Notes: generated by a model not told the origin, from the letters alone. Shown: positions 1 to 8,504, counted from the stretch's first letter. The stretch is 64,000 nt of DNA from an uncultured Hyphomonadaceae bacterium (GCA_913057945.1 CAJXOF010000017.1:1-64000); one strand, 5' to 3'. Numbers and translations are program-made.

Positions 1-48
1 CGAGATCCTCTCTGGTCTCGTGGGCTCGGAGATGTGTATAAGAGACAG
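1..48. other. Residual Illumina Nextera/P7 adapter (not genomic)
   Basis: Positions 15-48 match, from memory, the 34-base Nextera read-2 transposase adapter, ending in the Tn5 mosaic end (AGATGTGTATAAGAGACAG at 30-48). Positions 1-6 (CGAGAT) equal the last bases of the P7 primer, and 7-14 (CCTCTCTG) sit exactly where the 8-base i7 index belongs; its reverse complement is, as I recall, index N708. The order P7 end, index, adapter, mosaic end is that of a sequencing library, so this is untrimmed adapter at a contig end. Genomic sequence begins at about position 49. Nothing biological should be inferred from it. Confidence 0.97.
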
Positions 49-158
49 GTCCTTGGGTGCCCGCTTATGCCTCATCAACGGGCCTTGAGCGAACATTATT
101 AGCGGCGCGCACGTTCCGGCTTTTGCCGGGCGTACAGCGCAGATAGGATGCGGGCCGA

Positions 159-704
159 ATGACGGTAACATCTCACCTGTATATGCGAGTCGCCACGCTG
201 GACGACATTCCGGCGATTGAGGCGCTGATGGCGGAGTCCATGGCGCGACTCTTGCCACACTTCCTTGATTCAAAACAGGTCGAGCGTTCCAGTGAGAGCA
301 TGGGCGTTGATACATTGCTGGTGTCCGACGGCACCTATTTCCTCGTCTTCGAGGGCGACGCGCTGGCCGGATGCGGGGGCTGGTCGCGGCGGCGCACGCT
401 TTATGGTGGCAACGCGACGGTTGGCCGGGATGATTCCCCGGCGGACCCGAAGACCGAGCCCGCCAAGATCCGCGCCATGTATACCCATCCGGATTTTGTC
501 CGGCGCGGCATCGGGCGCATGTTGCTGGACGCCAGCGAAGCCGCTGCGCGCGCCGAAGGGTTCTCGGCCATGGAAATGGGCTCCACCGCGCCCGGCGTGC
601 CACTCTATGAAGCGTGCGGTTACCGTCTGGTCGAAGACCTCTCCAAGCCCACCGAGGACGGCACCATCGTGCCGATCCTGCGCATGCGGAAAGAGCTGGC
701 CTAG
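159..704 (+). CDS. GNAT family N-acetyltransferase
   Basis: A 181-residue protein with the GNAT fold signature. It probably transfers acetyl from acetyl-CoA to a small amine or a protein N-terminus; the substrate cannot be told. The acetyl-CoA pyrophosphate loop is visible near residues 110-125 as RRGIGRMLLDASEAAARAEG, preceded by the beta-4 strand IRAMYTHPDF. The C-terminal VPLYEACGYRLVED is the usual YExxGF-like end of the fold. An ATG eight codons further in (position 183) is an alternative start. The stop codon overlaps that of the convergent gene at a CTAG (701-704). Only about 110 bp of genomic sequence lies upstream before the contig end, so the promoter may be incomplete. Confidence 0.85.
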   Translation: MTVTSHLYMRVATLDDIPAIEALMAESMARLLPHFLDSKQVERSSESMGVDTLLVSDGTYFLVFEGDALAGCGGWSRRRTLYGGNATVGRDDSPADPKTEPAKIRAMYTHPDFVRRGIGRMLLDASEAAARAEGFSAMEMGSTAPGVPLYEACGYRLVEDLSKPTEDGTIVPILRMRKELA

Positions 705-1915
705 GTCTCGACCGCGAACAGGTCTTCCTGATCGCCGCCGTCAACGTCGATGACATGCCAGGGCAGGCCGCGCTTGGCGACGTCTTCGAGGAAGGGCTTG
801 GCCGGGAACTGCTCGACATTGAATACGCCGTGGCCGGACCATTCCCCACGGAAGAACATCGCCGCGCCTGACACCGGCGGCACGCCGGTCGTATAGGACA
901 CGGCCTGAGCAGAGACTTCTTCATTGGTCTTGGCGTGGTCGGACACGTTGTAGATCATCTTCGCCTGCGGCTGGCCATCCTTCGTGCCACGGACGATCAC
1001 GCCAATGCTGGTCTTGCCGGTATAGCCTTCGGCCAGTGAGGACGGCACGGGCAGGAGGTCTTTCAGGAACTCCATCGGGATGATGTCCATGCCCTTGTGC
1101 TTGATCGGTTCGAGGCCAATCAGGCCGATCGATTTGAACACTTCAAGGTGCTTGATATAGGCCTCGCCAAAGGTCATCCAGAAGCGGATCTGTTTCAAGC
1201 CCTTGATGTGCTTGACCAGGCTTTCCTCTTCCTCGTGATAGATCAGGTAGGAGGCTTTCGGGCCGACTTCGGGATAGTCGATCATGGTCTTGATCGTCAG
1301 GGCGGGAATCTCGATCCACTCGCCGTCTTTCCAGTATTTGCCGTCCTGGGTCACTTCGCGGAGATTGATCTCCGGATTGAAGTTCGTGGCGAAGGTCTTG
1401 CCATGATCGCCGGCATTGCAGTCGACAATGTCGATATATTCGATCTCGTCGAACAGGAATTCCTGCGCATAGGCGCAATAGATGTTCGTCACGCCCGGAT
1501 CGAAGCCGCAGCCGAGAATGGCCGTGATGCCCTTGTCGCGGAATTTGTCCTGATAGGCCCACTGCCAGCTATACTCGAACTTCGCGACGTCGCGCGGCTC
1601 ATAATTGGCCGTGTCCATATAGTTGCAGCCCGTTTCCAGGCAGGCATCCATGATCGGCAGGTCCTGGTAGGGCAGGGCCATATTGATCAGCAGGTCCGGC
1701 TTCACCTTGTTGATGAGCGCGACCACCTCGGCGACATTGTCGGCATCGACCTGGCTGATCTCGATCGGCGTCTTGCAGAGCTTGGCGACCTTCTCGCAGC
1801 TTTCCAGCCGGCGCGAAGCAAGATGGATATGCTTGAACGTGTCGCGGTCCATGGCGCATTTCTGCGCGACGACAGATCCGGCGGCACCGGCACCGATGAT
1901 GAGAACATTGTCCAT
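701..1915 (-). CDS. Carboxynorspermidine synthase (saccharopine dehydrogenase family)
   Basis: A 404-residue cytoplasmic enzyme of the saccharopine-dehydrogenase-like family. In the alternative spermidine route it reductively condenses aspartate semialdehyde with a diamine to give carboxy(nor)spermidine. The Rossmann motif VLIIGAGAAGSVVAQKCA opens the protein, and DPGVTNIYCAYA near residue 150 is typical of this subfamily. I chose the ATG at 1915 because an AGGAG precedes it on the minus strand; a start 18 codons upstream would give an unconserved-looking leader. The partner decarboxylase (nspC) is not adjacent. A strongly folding leader lies between this gene and the small ORF upstream, so control through the 5' UTR is possible. 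It overlaps the GNAT gene by 4 bp at the stops. Confidence 0.9.
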   Translation of the reverse strand: MDNVLIIGAGAAGSVVAQKCAMDRDTFKHIHLASRRLESCEKVAKLCKTPIEISQVDADNVAEVVALINKVKPDLLINMALPYQDLPIMDACLETGCNYMDTANYEPRDVAKFEYSWQWAYQDKFRDKGITAILGCGFDPGVTNIYCAYAQEFLFDEIEYIDIVDCNAGDHGKTFATNFNPEINLREVTQDGKYWKDGEWIEIPALTIKTMIDYPEVGPKASYLIYHEEEESLVKHIKGLKQIRFWMTFGEAYIKHLEVFKSIGLIGLEPIKHKGMDIIPMEFLKDLLPVPSSLAEGYTGKTSIGVIVRGTKDGQPQAKMIYNVSDHAKTNEEVSAQAVSYTTGVPPVSGAAMFFRGEWSGHGVFNVEQFPAKPFLEDVAKRGLPWHVIDVDGGDQEDLFAVET

Positions 1916-1979
1916 GAGTGATGAAGCTCCTGACTGGATGGGCACTGATCTGCCCGTGACATAGGGCAATCAGCCAACC

Positions 1980-2100
1980 TTCGCCAGTCCGGATATGCGA
2001 CCGGATATGCGGGCGAACTTCAGGAGGGAATTGCCGCAACGCAGGTGAGCAAATGGGAGGAAACGAGGTGGGCAAGACCTCGCCCTGCGTTGCGGCAAAC
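1980..2100 (-). promoter_or_regulatory. Structured leader/intergenic region upstream of the carboxynorspermidine synthase gene
   Basis: A perfect 15-bp inverted repeat pairs 2031-2045 (TTGCCGCAACGCAGG) with 2084-2098. Inside its loop a second stem pairs CGAGGT (2064-2069) with ACCTCG (2077-2082). Next to it is an 11-bp direct repeat CCGGATATGCG at 1989-1999 and 2001-2011. On the minus strand this lies after the small ORF stop (2106) and before the synthase start (1915). It could be a terminator for the small ORF (but there is no T-run), a protein operator, or a structured 5' UTR. The pairing is visible; the function is unknown. Confidence 0.5.
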
Positions 2101-2105
2101 CTGTG

Positions 2106-2297
2106 TCAGGCGGCGCGGCGAGGCACATCAAGGCGGGAGATTTCCTCGCTCAGCCAGTTGTAGTGCTGTTCCACACGGTTGATCATTGTGTCCGTCGTTT
2201 CCGGTCGGCAGGTCAGTTCATTCCGCCAGGCTTCCAGAACCGTTCTCTGGTTCTTGAGCCAGCACAGCATGGCGGTATCGTCGATCGGCAGGCACAT
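2106..2297 (-). CDS. Small hypothetical protein (63 aa), possibly iron-regulated
   Basis: A 63-residue ORF starting [19 protein letters not shown] and ending [13 protein letters not shown] do not recognise the family. It is soluble, without signal or membrane segment, largely predicted helical, and has three Cys residues in the first half. The ATG at 2297 has GGAG six bases upstream; an ATG four codons further out (2309) has no ribosome binding site. Two near-identical 15-bp sites resembling Fur boxes lie 19 and 63 bp upstream of the start, which supports a real, regulated gene. It is divergent from argF. Chance ORF remains possible. Confidence 0.45.
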   Translation of the reverse strand: MCLPIDDTAMLCWLKNQRTVLEAWRNELTCRPETTDTMINRVEQHYNWLSEEISRLDVPRRAA

Positions 2298-2315
2298 GGG
2301 ACGCTCCATCAGTTT

Positions 2316-2374
2316 TGCGACTCGTTCTCAAAACCTGTATTTCACATCCACATTGCTCCTGCAAGTCATTCTCA
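2316..2374 (-). promoter_or_regulatory. Two direct Fur-box-like 15-mers
   Basis: TGCGACTCGTTCTCA at 2316-2330 and TGCAAGTCATTCTCA at 2360-2374 match at 12 of 15 positions and are 44 bp apart, about four helical turns. Read on the minus strand the second is TGAGAATGACTTGCA, close to the 7-1-7 Fur/Mur pattern TGATAATnATTATCA. They sit between the divergent small ORF and argF, closer to the former. Which regulator binds is inference. Confidence 0.4.
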
Positions 2375-2489
2375 ATTATTATTTGTCCATGATTGCTCCC
2401 GGAGGGTGGAATCCCCTGTCCTCACTGGAATAATTGTCGAAAACAGGCTATCTGCCCCGCTTTCCAGCCCGCCTCAGGAGTATCTCCGG

Positions 2490-3428
2490 ATGACAAGCTC
2501 AACCGCCCCGCGCCACTTCATCGACCTCTGGCATCTGGAATCCGCCGAACTGCGCGAGATTCTGGATATGGCCCATGCGATGAAAAAGGCCCGCGCCGGC
2601 TGGCCCAAGGGACGGGTGGACACCGGCGCGCCGCTGGAGGGCCACACGCTGGCAATGGTGTTCGAGAAATCCTCGACCCGGACGCGCTTTTCCTTCGACA
2701 TGGCGATGCGCCAGCTGGGTGGCTCGTCCATCACGGCGACGTCGAATGACCTGCAGCTGGGACGGGGTGAAACGGTGGAGGACACCGCGCGGGTCCTGTC
2801 GCGCTTTGTCGATGCGATCATGATCCGCGCCAATGACCATTCCGATGTCGAGACCTTTGTCCAGCACGCCACCGTGCCGATCATCAATGGCCTGACGGAC
2901 CGGTCGCATCCCTGCCAGATCATGGCGGACCTCCAGACCCTGGAAGAGCATGGCCTGACACTGGAAGGCGCGCGGCTGGCCTGGGTCGGCGATGGCAACA
3001 ATGTCTGCGCCAGCCTGATCCATGCCGCTCCCAAATTCGGCTTCTCCCTGGCCGTCGGCACGCCGCCCCGGTTTGCGCCCGATGATGAAGACATCGAGAT
3101 TGCCCGCGACCTGCAGGGCCGGATTGATCTCTATGACACTGCCGAGGAAGCCGTGGCCGGCGCCGATGTCGTGATCGCGGACACGTTTGTCTCGATGGGC
3201 GATGCCGATGCCGAACGCCGCCTCGAAATCCTTGAGCCCTATGCCGTGACGCTGGACCTGATGGATATTGCCGGCCCTGGCGCGAAATTCCTGCACTGCC
3301 TGCCAGCCCATCGGGGCGAGGAGGTCGACGCCGAAGTCATCGACGGGCCGCAAAGCCTCGTCTTCGACGAAGCCGAAAACCGGCTGCATGCCCAGAAGGC
3401 CATCCTGCGCTGGTGCCTCGGCAAATAG
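2490..3428 (+). CDS. argF: Ornithine carbamoyltransferase
   Basis: A 312-residue cytoplasmic enzyme that makes citrulline from ornithine and carbamoyl phosphate in arginine synthesis. The carbamoyl-phosphate site STRTRFSFD is near residue 60, [11 protein letters not shown] lies near 140, and the signature [11 protein letters not shown] with the catalytic Cys near 270. Length fits the family. The ATG at 2490 has CAGGAG nine bases upstream, so a longer in-frame ORF beginning at 2103 is rejected. In many alphaproteobacteria argF is followed directly by hslO; here two unrelated genes lie between them. carA, which makes its substrate with carB, lies 24 kb away. No argD is adjacent. Confidence 0.95.
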   Translation: MTSSTAPRHFIDLWHLESAELREILDMAHAMKKARAGWPKGRVDTGAPLEGHTLAMVFEKSSTRTRFSFDMAMRQLGGSSITATSNDLQLGRGETVEDTARVLSRFVDAIMIRANDHSDVETFVQHATVPIINGLTDRSHPCQIMADLQTLEEHGLTLEGARLAWVGDGNNVCASLIHAAPKFGFSLAVGTPPRFAPDDEDIEIARDLQGRIDLYDTAEEAVAGADVVIADTFVSMGDADAERRLEILEPYAVTLDLMDIAGPGAKFLHCLPAHRGEEVDAEVIDGPQSLVFDEAENRLHAQKAILRWCLGK

Positions 3429-3429
3429 G

Positions 3430-4741
3430 CTAGTCTGCCTGCACTTCCTCAAGGCCGTAGGCGACCGGGATGGCGAGGGCACTCATCAGGGCGAGCAGGC
3501 CGAGGACCGCCGCTTCGCCTGCCATATGCGCCACAATACTGAAGGCGCCGCCGAGGATGAGCAGTGTGCCGATGATCGTGTTGGAGAGAGCGGTATAGGC
3601 CGCGCGGTTTTCCTGGCTGGCCATGTCGACCAGATGCGTGGACCGGCCAAGGCGGACGCCCTGATAGGCGATCATCAGCACGAACAGGACGAGTGGCAGC
3701 GCCCAGACATCCTGCAACACGCCCGCTGCGTTCAGGCCGAGCGTGGCGAGCAGGGCAAGGGTCGCAGCCGCCGCTGTCAGGATCAGCACTTTGCGGCTCG
3801 ACCGGTCGGCGAGCCGTCCCCAGACATAGGAGCTGAGCAGGCCTGCGCCCGCAGACGCGATGACGAGCAGGCCCAGCCCGCCGAACATCTGGTCGGCCGC
3901 GTCGGTATCGGTGCCGAGCGCGACCATGAAGGGCGGGGCGAGGGCGGTCGAAATCAGCAGGCCGCGGGTCAGGATGAAACGGCGCAGTTGCGTGTCGTCA
4001 CCCAGCAATTTGAAATTGTCGCGGAAGGACTGGATCGGATTGCCCCCGCCTTCGGTCGCGCCCGGTTCTTCCTTCAGTGTGGTGAACAGCGCTGCGCCGG
4101 TCATCCAGAGCCCGCCCGCAAGCAATAGCCCGCCAATGACGAGACTCATCCGGTCGATCCAGCCAACACTCAGCAGCGCGCCATAGATCAGGACCGCCGC
4201 GGCGCCCACCGTACTGGCCGCGCCTGTGGCCGTGCCGCGTCGGGATTTGGACACCGTCTTGCCGAGCACGTCCTTGTACGTCACCGAACAGACAGACAGA
4301 CCGGGCGAGCGCCAGCACCGCCAACGCGCCAAGGATGGCATAGCCCGCCAGCTTCCCCTCAAGGAAGAAGGCCGCGAGCCCCATACTGGCGGCCGACAGG
4401 CCTTGAATGGCCGAGCCGACCGACCAGGCCCATTTGCGCTGGGGCAGGCGGCGCAGCGCGGCAGCGGTGAAGAGTTGCGGCAACAGCGCGCCCGCTTCGC
4501 GCACCGGCACGAGCAGGCCGATCAGCCAGGTCGGCGCGCCGAGCGTTGTCAGCAGCCAGCTCAGCACGAGCTTGGGGTCGATCAGGCCATCTGAAATCTT
4601 GCTGGTCGAAAGGCTGGCCACATGGGTGAAGAAATTCCCGGCTTCGTCCCGGCAGGCGCTGTCCGGAATGTCCTTGCACACCCGGCCCTCATCGCCGGAG
4701 GTCAGCATTTCGAACACTTTCTGCTGCGTGCTTTCAGACAT
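3430..4741 (-). pseudogene. MFS transporter, broken by a frameshift at a TCTG repeat
   Basis: Two overlapping minus-strand frames together encode one multi-pass transporter of about 430 residues. The first frame begins MSESTQQKVFEMLTSG at 4741 and runs through the first helices to ALAVLALARSVC. The second supplies SVTYKDVLGKTVSKSRRG, the remaining helices and the C-terminus. The join lies at three tandem TCTG units (CAGA on the plus strand, 4289-4300). With two units the reading becomes ARSVC-SVTYKD in one frame, so a single 4-base unit accounts for the break. It could be a strain mutation, reversible slippage or a sequencing error. The substrate is unknown. It converges on argF with a 1-bp gap and is divergent from the radical SAM gene. 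Confidence 0.85.
4289..4300. repeat. Tetranucleotide tract (CAGA)x3 at the MFS frameshift
   Basis: Three perfect tandem CAGA units (TCTG on the coding strand). Removing one unit restores the MFS reading frame exactly. Three copies is short for classic phase variation. Confidence 0.9.
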
Positions 4742-4844
4742 GGCGGCCAAACTAGCGCTCACACCGGAGACGGCAATCTTCACGTTCGGGTGTGCTGCTG
4801 CAAAAGCGCTGGAAGCGGCGTCTGAACGCGCTACACGTAGATGT

Positions 4845-5780
4845 ATGGCCGACAGTGACTACGCCCCGACCAAATTCTCCGATCCCGACGTCACGGCAAA
4901 GGGCGAGACCCGCGCCAGCGTCGGCTGGACCGGGCTGAAGACGCTGTGGCTGAATACGGGGACGCTGTGCAACATCGAGTGCGCGAATTGCTACATTGAA
5001 AGCTCGCCGCGCAATGACCGGTTGGTCTATCTGACGCGCGCGGACGTCTTGCCGTTCCTGGACGAGATCGACCAGCCCATCGAGATCGGCATCACGGGCG
5101 GCGAACCCTTCATGTGCCCGGACATATTGGCCATCATGGAAGATGTGCTTAGTGCCGGGCACAGCCTGCTGCTGCTGACCAATGCGATGCGCCCGATGAT
5201 GCGTCCACGCATCCAGCAGGGTCTGGAACGGCTCGCCGCGCAGTATGGTGACCGGATGGTGCTGCGCGTCTCGCTGGATTCCCATGATCCGGTCATGCAT
5301 GACGCCGAACGCGGAGAAGGGGCCTTTGAAGAGGCCCGCCAGGGCCTGAAATGGCTGGGTGAACGCGGCGTACAGGTGGCGATTGCCGGGCGTCAGGCGC
5401 TCAATGAGGACGAGGCAGCGGCCCGCGCCGCGTATGGCGCGCTCGCCGGCGCGTTGGGCTTGTCGATCGATCCCGCCAATACAAAGCACCTCGTCCTGTT
5501 CCCGGAAATGATCGCCCGCGACGACCCGCCTGAGATCACGACCGCCTGTTGGGGCATCCTGAACAAGTCACCTGACGATATCATGTGCGCCAACCAGCGC
5601 ATGGTGATCCGTCGCAAGGGGGCGGGCAGGGCGACTGTGACTGCGTGCACGTTGCTGGTGGATGATCCTGCCTTTGAACTGGGCACCACGCTCGCCGAGG
5701 CGACCGCCAAACCGGTCAAGCTGAACCATCCCTGGTGCGCAAGTTTCTGCGTCCTCGGCGGGGGCAGCTGTTCAGCCTGA
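4845..5780 (+). CDS. Radical SAM protein
   Basis: A 311-residue radical SAM enzyme of unknown substrate. The cluster motif CNIECANC (CxxxCxxC) is near residue 45 and would bind a 4Fe-4S cluster and SAM. ITGGEPFMCPDI further on matches the GGE motif that contacts the SAM methionine. A Cys-rich C-terminus (CASFCVLGGGSC) might bind a second cluster, as in SPASM/twitch-type enzymes, but the spacing is not canonical. The ATG at 4845 has only a weak ribosome binding site; the in-frame upstream ORF is antisense to the MFS gene and is rejected. It may share a divergent promoter region with the MFS gene. Confidence 0.85.
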   Translation: MADSDYAPTKFSDPDVTAKGETRASVGWTGLKTLWLNTGTLCNIECANCYIESSPRNDRLVYLTRADVLPFLDEIDQPIEIGITGGEPFMCPDILAIMEDVLSAGHSLLLLTNAMRPMMRPRIQQGLERLAAQYGDRMVLRVSLDSHDPVMHDAERGEGAFEEARQGLKWLGERGVQVAIAGRQALNEDEAAARAAYGALAGALGLSIDPANTKHLVLFPEMIARDDPPEITTACWGILNKSPDDIMCANQRMVIRRKGAGRATVTACTLLVDDPAFELGTTLAEATAKPVKLNHPWCASFCVLGGGSCSA

Positions 5781-5860
5781 TCTTTTCGTCTGGCAGGCAG
5801 CCCTCTTGCGATAGGCGCGGGGCGCTGCCACATGGGGCACCTAATTCGAGGTATCCTCCC

Positions 5861-6793
5861 ATGACCGACGCCGCCTACGCCGTCACCGACTTTGTCACGA
5901 ATTTCCAGATCGTGGATCGCCCCATTCGCGGGCGGGCCGTGCGTATGGGTGAGGGCAGCCTGTCCGGCATCCTGCAGCGGCATGATTATCCGAAGAATCT
6001 GGCGCGCATCCTCGGCGAGGCGGTGACGCTGGCCGCTCTGGTCGGCGCATCGCTGAAATTCGAAGGCCGCCTGCTGGTACAGGCCGAAGGCGATGGCCCG
6101 GTGTCCATGCTGGTCGGCGAGTACCGCTCCGATGGCGGTGTGCGCGGCTATGCCAAATTCGATGCCGAGGCGTGGGCGCATCTCGACAAGGTGAACAAGG
6201 GCGCTGCCCCGCACATGCCGCAACTGTTCGGTCCGAGCGGCCGGCTGGCCCTGATCATCATTCAGGACAATCCGGCGATCCAGCCCTATCAGGGCATCGT
6301 GCCGCTTGCGAAAGGGTCTCTGAGCGAATGCGCAGAGGATTATTTCGAAATGTCCGAACAGGTGCCGACGCGTCTCAAACTGTCCGTCGCCGAGCTGGAC
6401 CGCAAGGACGGCCACCCGGTCTGGGTGTCGGGCGGCATGATGGTGCAGCGGATTGCAGCCGATGAAACGCGCGGCGAGACCGAGGAGCCCTGGCGCGAGG
6501 CCGAGGCCCTGTTTGCCACGCTGACCGATGCTGAACTGGCCGATCCCGACCTGTCGATGGAGCAATTGCTCTATCGCCTATTCCATGAGCAGGGCGTGAC
6601 GATGGAAACGCCGCAGGCGCTGGACGATCGCTGCACCTGTAATCAGGACCGGCTGGTCGAGACGCTAAAACAGATGCCGGACGAGTCCCTGCGGGACATG
6701 ACCGAAGAGGATGGCACGCTCGGCATCGACTGCCAGTTCTGCAATCGTCATTACGACATTGCCATTGAGGATGTGACCGGCGACACGAACTAG
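5861..6793 (+). CDS. hslO: Hsp33 family redox-regulated chaperone
   Basis: A 310-residue cytoplasmic holdase activated by oxidative unfolding. The C-terminal zinc switch is intact: RCTC (CxC) near residue 252 and CQFC (CxxC) near 290. The N-terminal domain contains GRAVRMG and ARILGEAVTLAALVGASLKF, typical of Hsp33. The ATG at 5861 is chosen over in-frame upstream starts, which fall inside the end of the radical SAM gene. Hsp33 commonly sits right after argF in alphaproteobacteria; the two genes between them here suggest an insertion or rearrangement. Confidence 0.95.
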   Translation: MTDAAYAVTDFVTNFQIVDRPIRGRAVRMGEGSLSGILQRHDYPKNLARILGEAVTLAALVGASLKFEGRLLVQAEGDGPVSMLVGEYRSDGGVRGYAKFDAEAWAHLDKVNKGAAPHMPQLFGPSGRLALIIIQDNPAIQPYQGIVPLAKGSLSECAEDYFEMSEQVPTRLKLSVAELDRKDGHPVWVSGGMMVQRIAADETRGETEEPWREAEALFATLTDAELADPDLSMEQLLYRLFHEQGVTMETPQALDDRCTCNQDRLVETLKQMPDESLRDMTEEDGTLGIDCQFCNRHYDIAIEDVTGDTN

Positions 6794-6857
6794 GCGGGCC
6801 GGACCTCCACAGTTTCGCGATTGCGCACGTGCGCGGGCGCTGGCACAGGTGACAGCC

Positions 6858-7511
6858 ATGAATTTCAAATGGCTCCCCAATGCATTGACCATCGCCCGCT
6901 GTGTCTTTGCCGGATTTGTGCTGGTCGGGTTCTGGCAGGCGATGAATCTGGATCTCACGCATACCGGGTTTGAGGCTGAAGACGTGTCGCGGCGGATCAC
7001 GCTGCAACAGCTCTGGTTCCAGTTTGCCTTCCTCGCTTTCCTGGCCGGGACGATCACGGATTTCCTGGATGGCTGGCTGGCCCGCAAGCTGGATGCGCAC
7101 AGCCGGTTCGGGGTCTGGCTGGACCCGATTGCCGACAAGTTGCTGATTGCGGCGGCCCTGCTGGGGCTGGCGCTGAAATTCCAGACCTGGCTGATCTATG
7201 TGCCGGCCGCAATGATCATTGGGCGCGATGTGTTCATGACCTGGTTCCGGGCGACGCCGCGGGGGCGCTCGGCCATTGTCCCGTCCAATCTGGCGAAATG
7301 GAAGACCGGTTTCGAGATGGCCGCGATCATCGGCCTGATGCTGCCGCTGGCCGTGCTGCGGCCGGATGTCGGGGGAGAAGTTGCTGCCGGGGCGTCCGTG
7401 ATGGCGATGGTCGCGACGATTGCCGTGGTGGGCCTGCTCTGGACGGCGGCAGCGCTGTCCTGGTGGACGGCGGGCCAGTACATGAAGGCGGCGGGCAAGC
7501 CAGCCGACTGA
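6858..7511 (+). CDS. pgsA: CDP-alcohol phosphatidyltransferase (PgsA-like)
   Basis: A 217-residue inner-membrane enzyme with about five transmembrane helices. It probably makes phosphatidylglycerophosphate from CDP-diacylglycerol and glycerol-3-phosphate. The full CDP-alcohol motif DG-x2-AR-x8-G-x3-D-x3-D is seen in the segment from TDFLDGWLAR to WLDPIADK near residues 74-100. The first residues NFKWLPNALTIARC fit PgsA. The ATG at 6858 follows AGGTGA at 5-bp spacing; an in-frame GTG at 6849 is less likely. Another phosphatidyl acceptor (inositol, serine) cannot be excluded, but PgsA is the best fit. A hairpin follows the stop. Confidence 0.85.
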   Translation: MNFKWLPNALTIARCVFAGFVLVGFWQAMNLDLTHTGFEAEDVSRRITLQQLWFQFAFLAFLAGTITDFLDGWLARKLDAHSRFGVWLDPIADKLLIAAALLGLALKFQTWLIYVPAAMIIGRDVFMTWFRATPRGRSAIVPSNLAKWKTGFEMAAIIGLMLPLAVLRPDVGGEVAAGASVMAMVATIAVVGLLWTAAALSWWTAGQYMKAAGKPAD

Positions 7512-7514
7512 AAA

Positions 7515-7549
7515 GGAACGCTGGCCCCAAGGGGCAGAGCCAGCGTTCC
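7515..7549 (+). terminator. Hairpin after pgsA
   Basis: A perfect 11-bp stem, GGAACGCTGGC (7515-7525) with GCCAGCGTTCC (7539-7549), and further CCCC/GGGG pairing in the loop. There is only a weak T-tract after it, so it may act as a 3'-end stabiliser as much as a terminator. Confidence 0.6.
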
Positions 7550-7767
7550 GCATTTCAGTTTCCGCGCGCAGGATGAGGGGCAACCTGACGCCCGGAAGGG
7601 CTTTTGACGTGATGGGACCTGTCTGCTCTCATTCCCCACCACGCAGTCACAATCGCCCGGCACGACAAAGGTTCCGTTAAAACTTGCGGCATCAATGCGG
7701 CAGCAATTTCACGAACTCTCCGGCAAACGGCCTGCATTGGGACTCAATGTCTGGCGACAAGGGGAGA

Positions 7768-7869
7768 ATGAGATCGCGAACTTCTTCCTCGACCCGTCTG
7801 GTCATCGTTGCGCTGGCCGCGCTGCTGTTCCTCTGCCTGCCGGCTTTTCTGGCGATGGCAGGCGCCTGA
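7768..7869 (+). CDS. Tiny single-pass membrane protein (33 aa)
   Basis: An ORF beginning MRSRTSSSTRLV, followed by one hydrophobic helix (VIVALAALLFLCLPAFLAMA) and ending at GA. A purine-rich AAGGGGAGA abuts the ATG; an ATG seven codons upstream (7747) is an alternative. The positive N-terminus and single helix fit a small inner-membrane protein. I do not recognise a family. It converges on the Nudix gene with a 2-bp gap. Confidence 0.4.
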   Translation: MRSRTSSSTRLVIVALAALLFLCLPAFLAMAGA

Positions 7870-7871
7870 GC

Positions 7872-8345
7872 CTAGCGCGTGTTGCCTGACCAGTAGGGGG
7901 TAGGCGGCGCATTCCGATAGAATTCTTCCAGCCTCAGCCGGGTGCCTTGGGTTGTGCCCTCGGGCACGGCGCCCGGCGCGCACCAGCGGGTTTCGGCGAT
8001 CTCGGCCACCGCTGTCGCCTTGCCCTGCGTCCAGATCTGCGCGGGCACATGATAGAGAAGAACGTGGTCATTCGGAAAGGAGGTGTGGTTTGAAAACATG
8101 CCGACCAGGCTCGGAGTCCCGTTGAGCAGGATTCCGCCTTCTTCCTCCACCTCCCGGCGGAGCGACTCGATGCAGGGCTCGCCCCGCTCCACACCGCCGC
8201 CGGGCATGTGCCAGCCAGAGATGTAGGTATGCCGGACCAGCAGGATCTGGCCGTCCGCATTCTCGACAAGGCCGCGCACGCCCAAAGTCATGGGCCGGCG
8301 CAGGCGGGCATAGGCGTGGAAAAGTCGGGTTCTGAGGGAAGGCAT
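7872..8345 (-). CDS. Nudix hydrolase
   Basis: A 157-residue pyrophosphohydrolase. The Nudix box G-x5-E-x7-REVxEExGG is complete (GGVERGE then REVEEEGG), near residues 69-92, and gives the Mg-binding helix. Preceding strands QILLVRHTYISGWHMPGGG match the family. The substrate (a nucleoside diphosphate derivative or a similar X-diphosphate) cannot be inferred. AGGAGG sits about 5 bp upstream of the ATG at 8345. It is a stand-alone gene with a 159-bp divergent region before the 28-residue membrane ORF. Confidence 0.9.
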   Translation of the reverse strand: MPSLRTRLFHAYARLRRPMTLGVRGLVENADGQILLVRHTYISGWHMPGGGVERGEPCIESLRREVEEEGGILLNGTPSLVGMFSNHTSFPNDHVLLYHVPAQIWTQGKATAVAEIAETRWCAPGAVPEGTTQGTRLRLEEFYRNAPPTPYWSGNTR

Positions 8346-8504
8346 GCTGCCTCCTAACGTGGCGGGAGGTGGGCGTTCAATCTGAAAATTTCCGCAAAAT
8401 CACGTCAAACTTCCTGTCGTTTGAGGCTCGCCAAGCCGGGCAACGCGCGCTATGAGCTGTGCAAAGCGTGGAAATGCTCAAGAAAACAACAGCGAGACGG
8501 CCCC

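Noticed and set aside
1097..1921. 274-residue plus-strand ORF
   Set aside because: Antisense to the carboxynorspermidine synthase, whose motifs are unmistakable.
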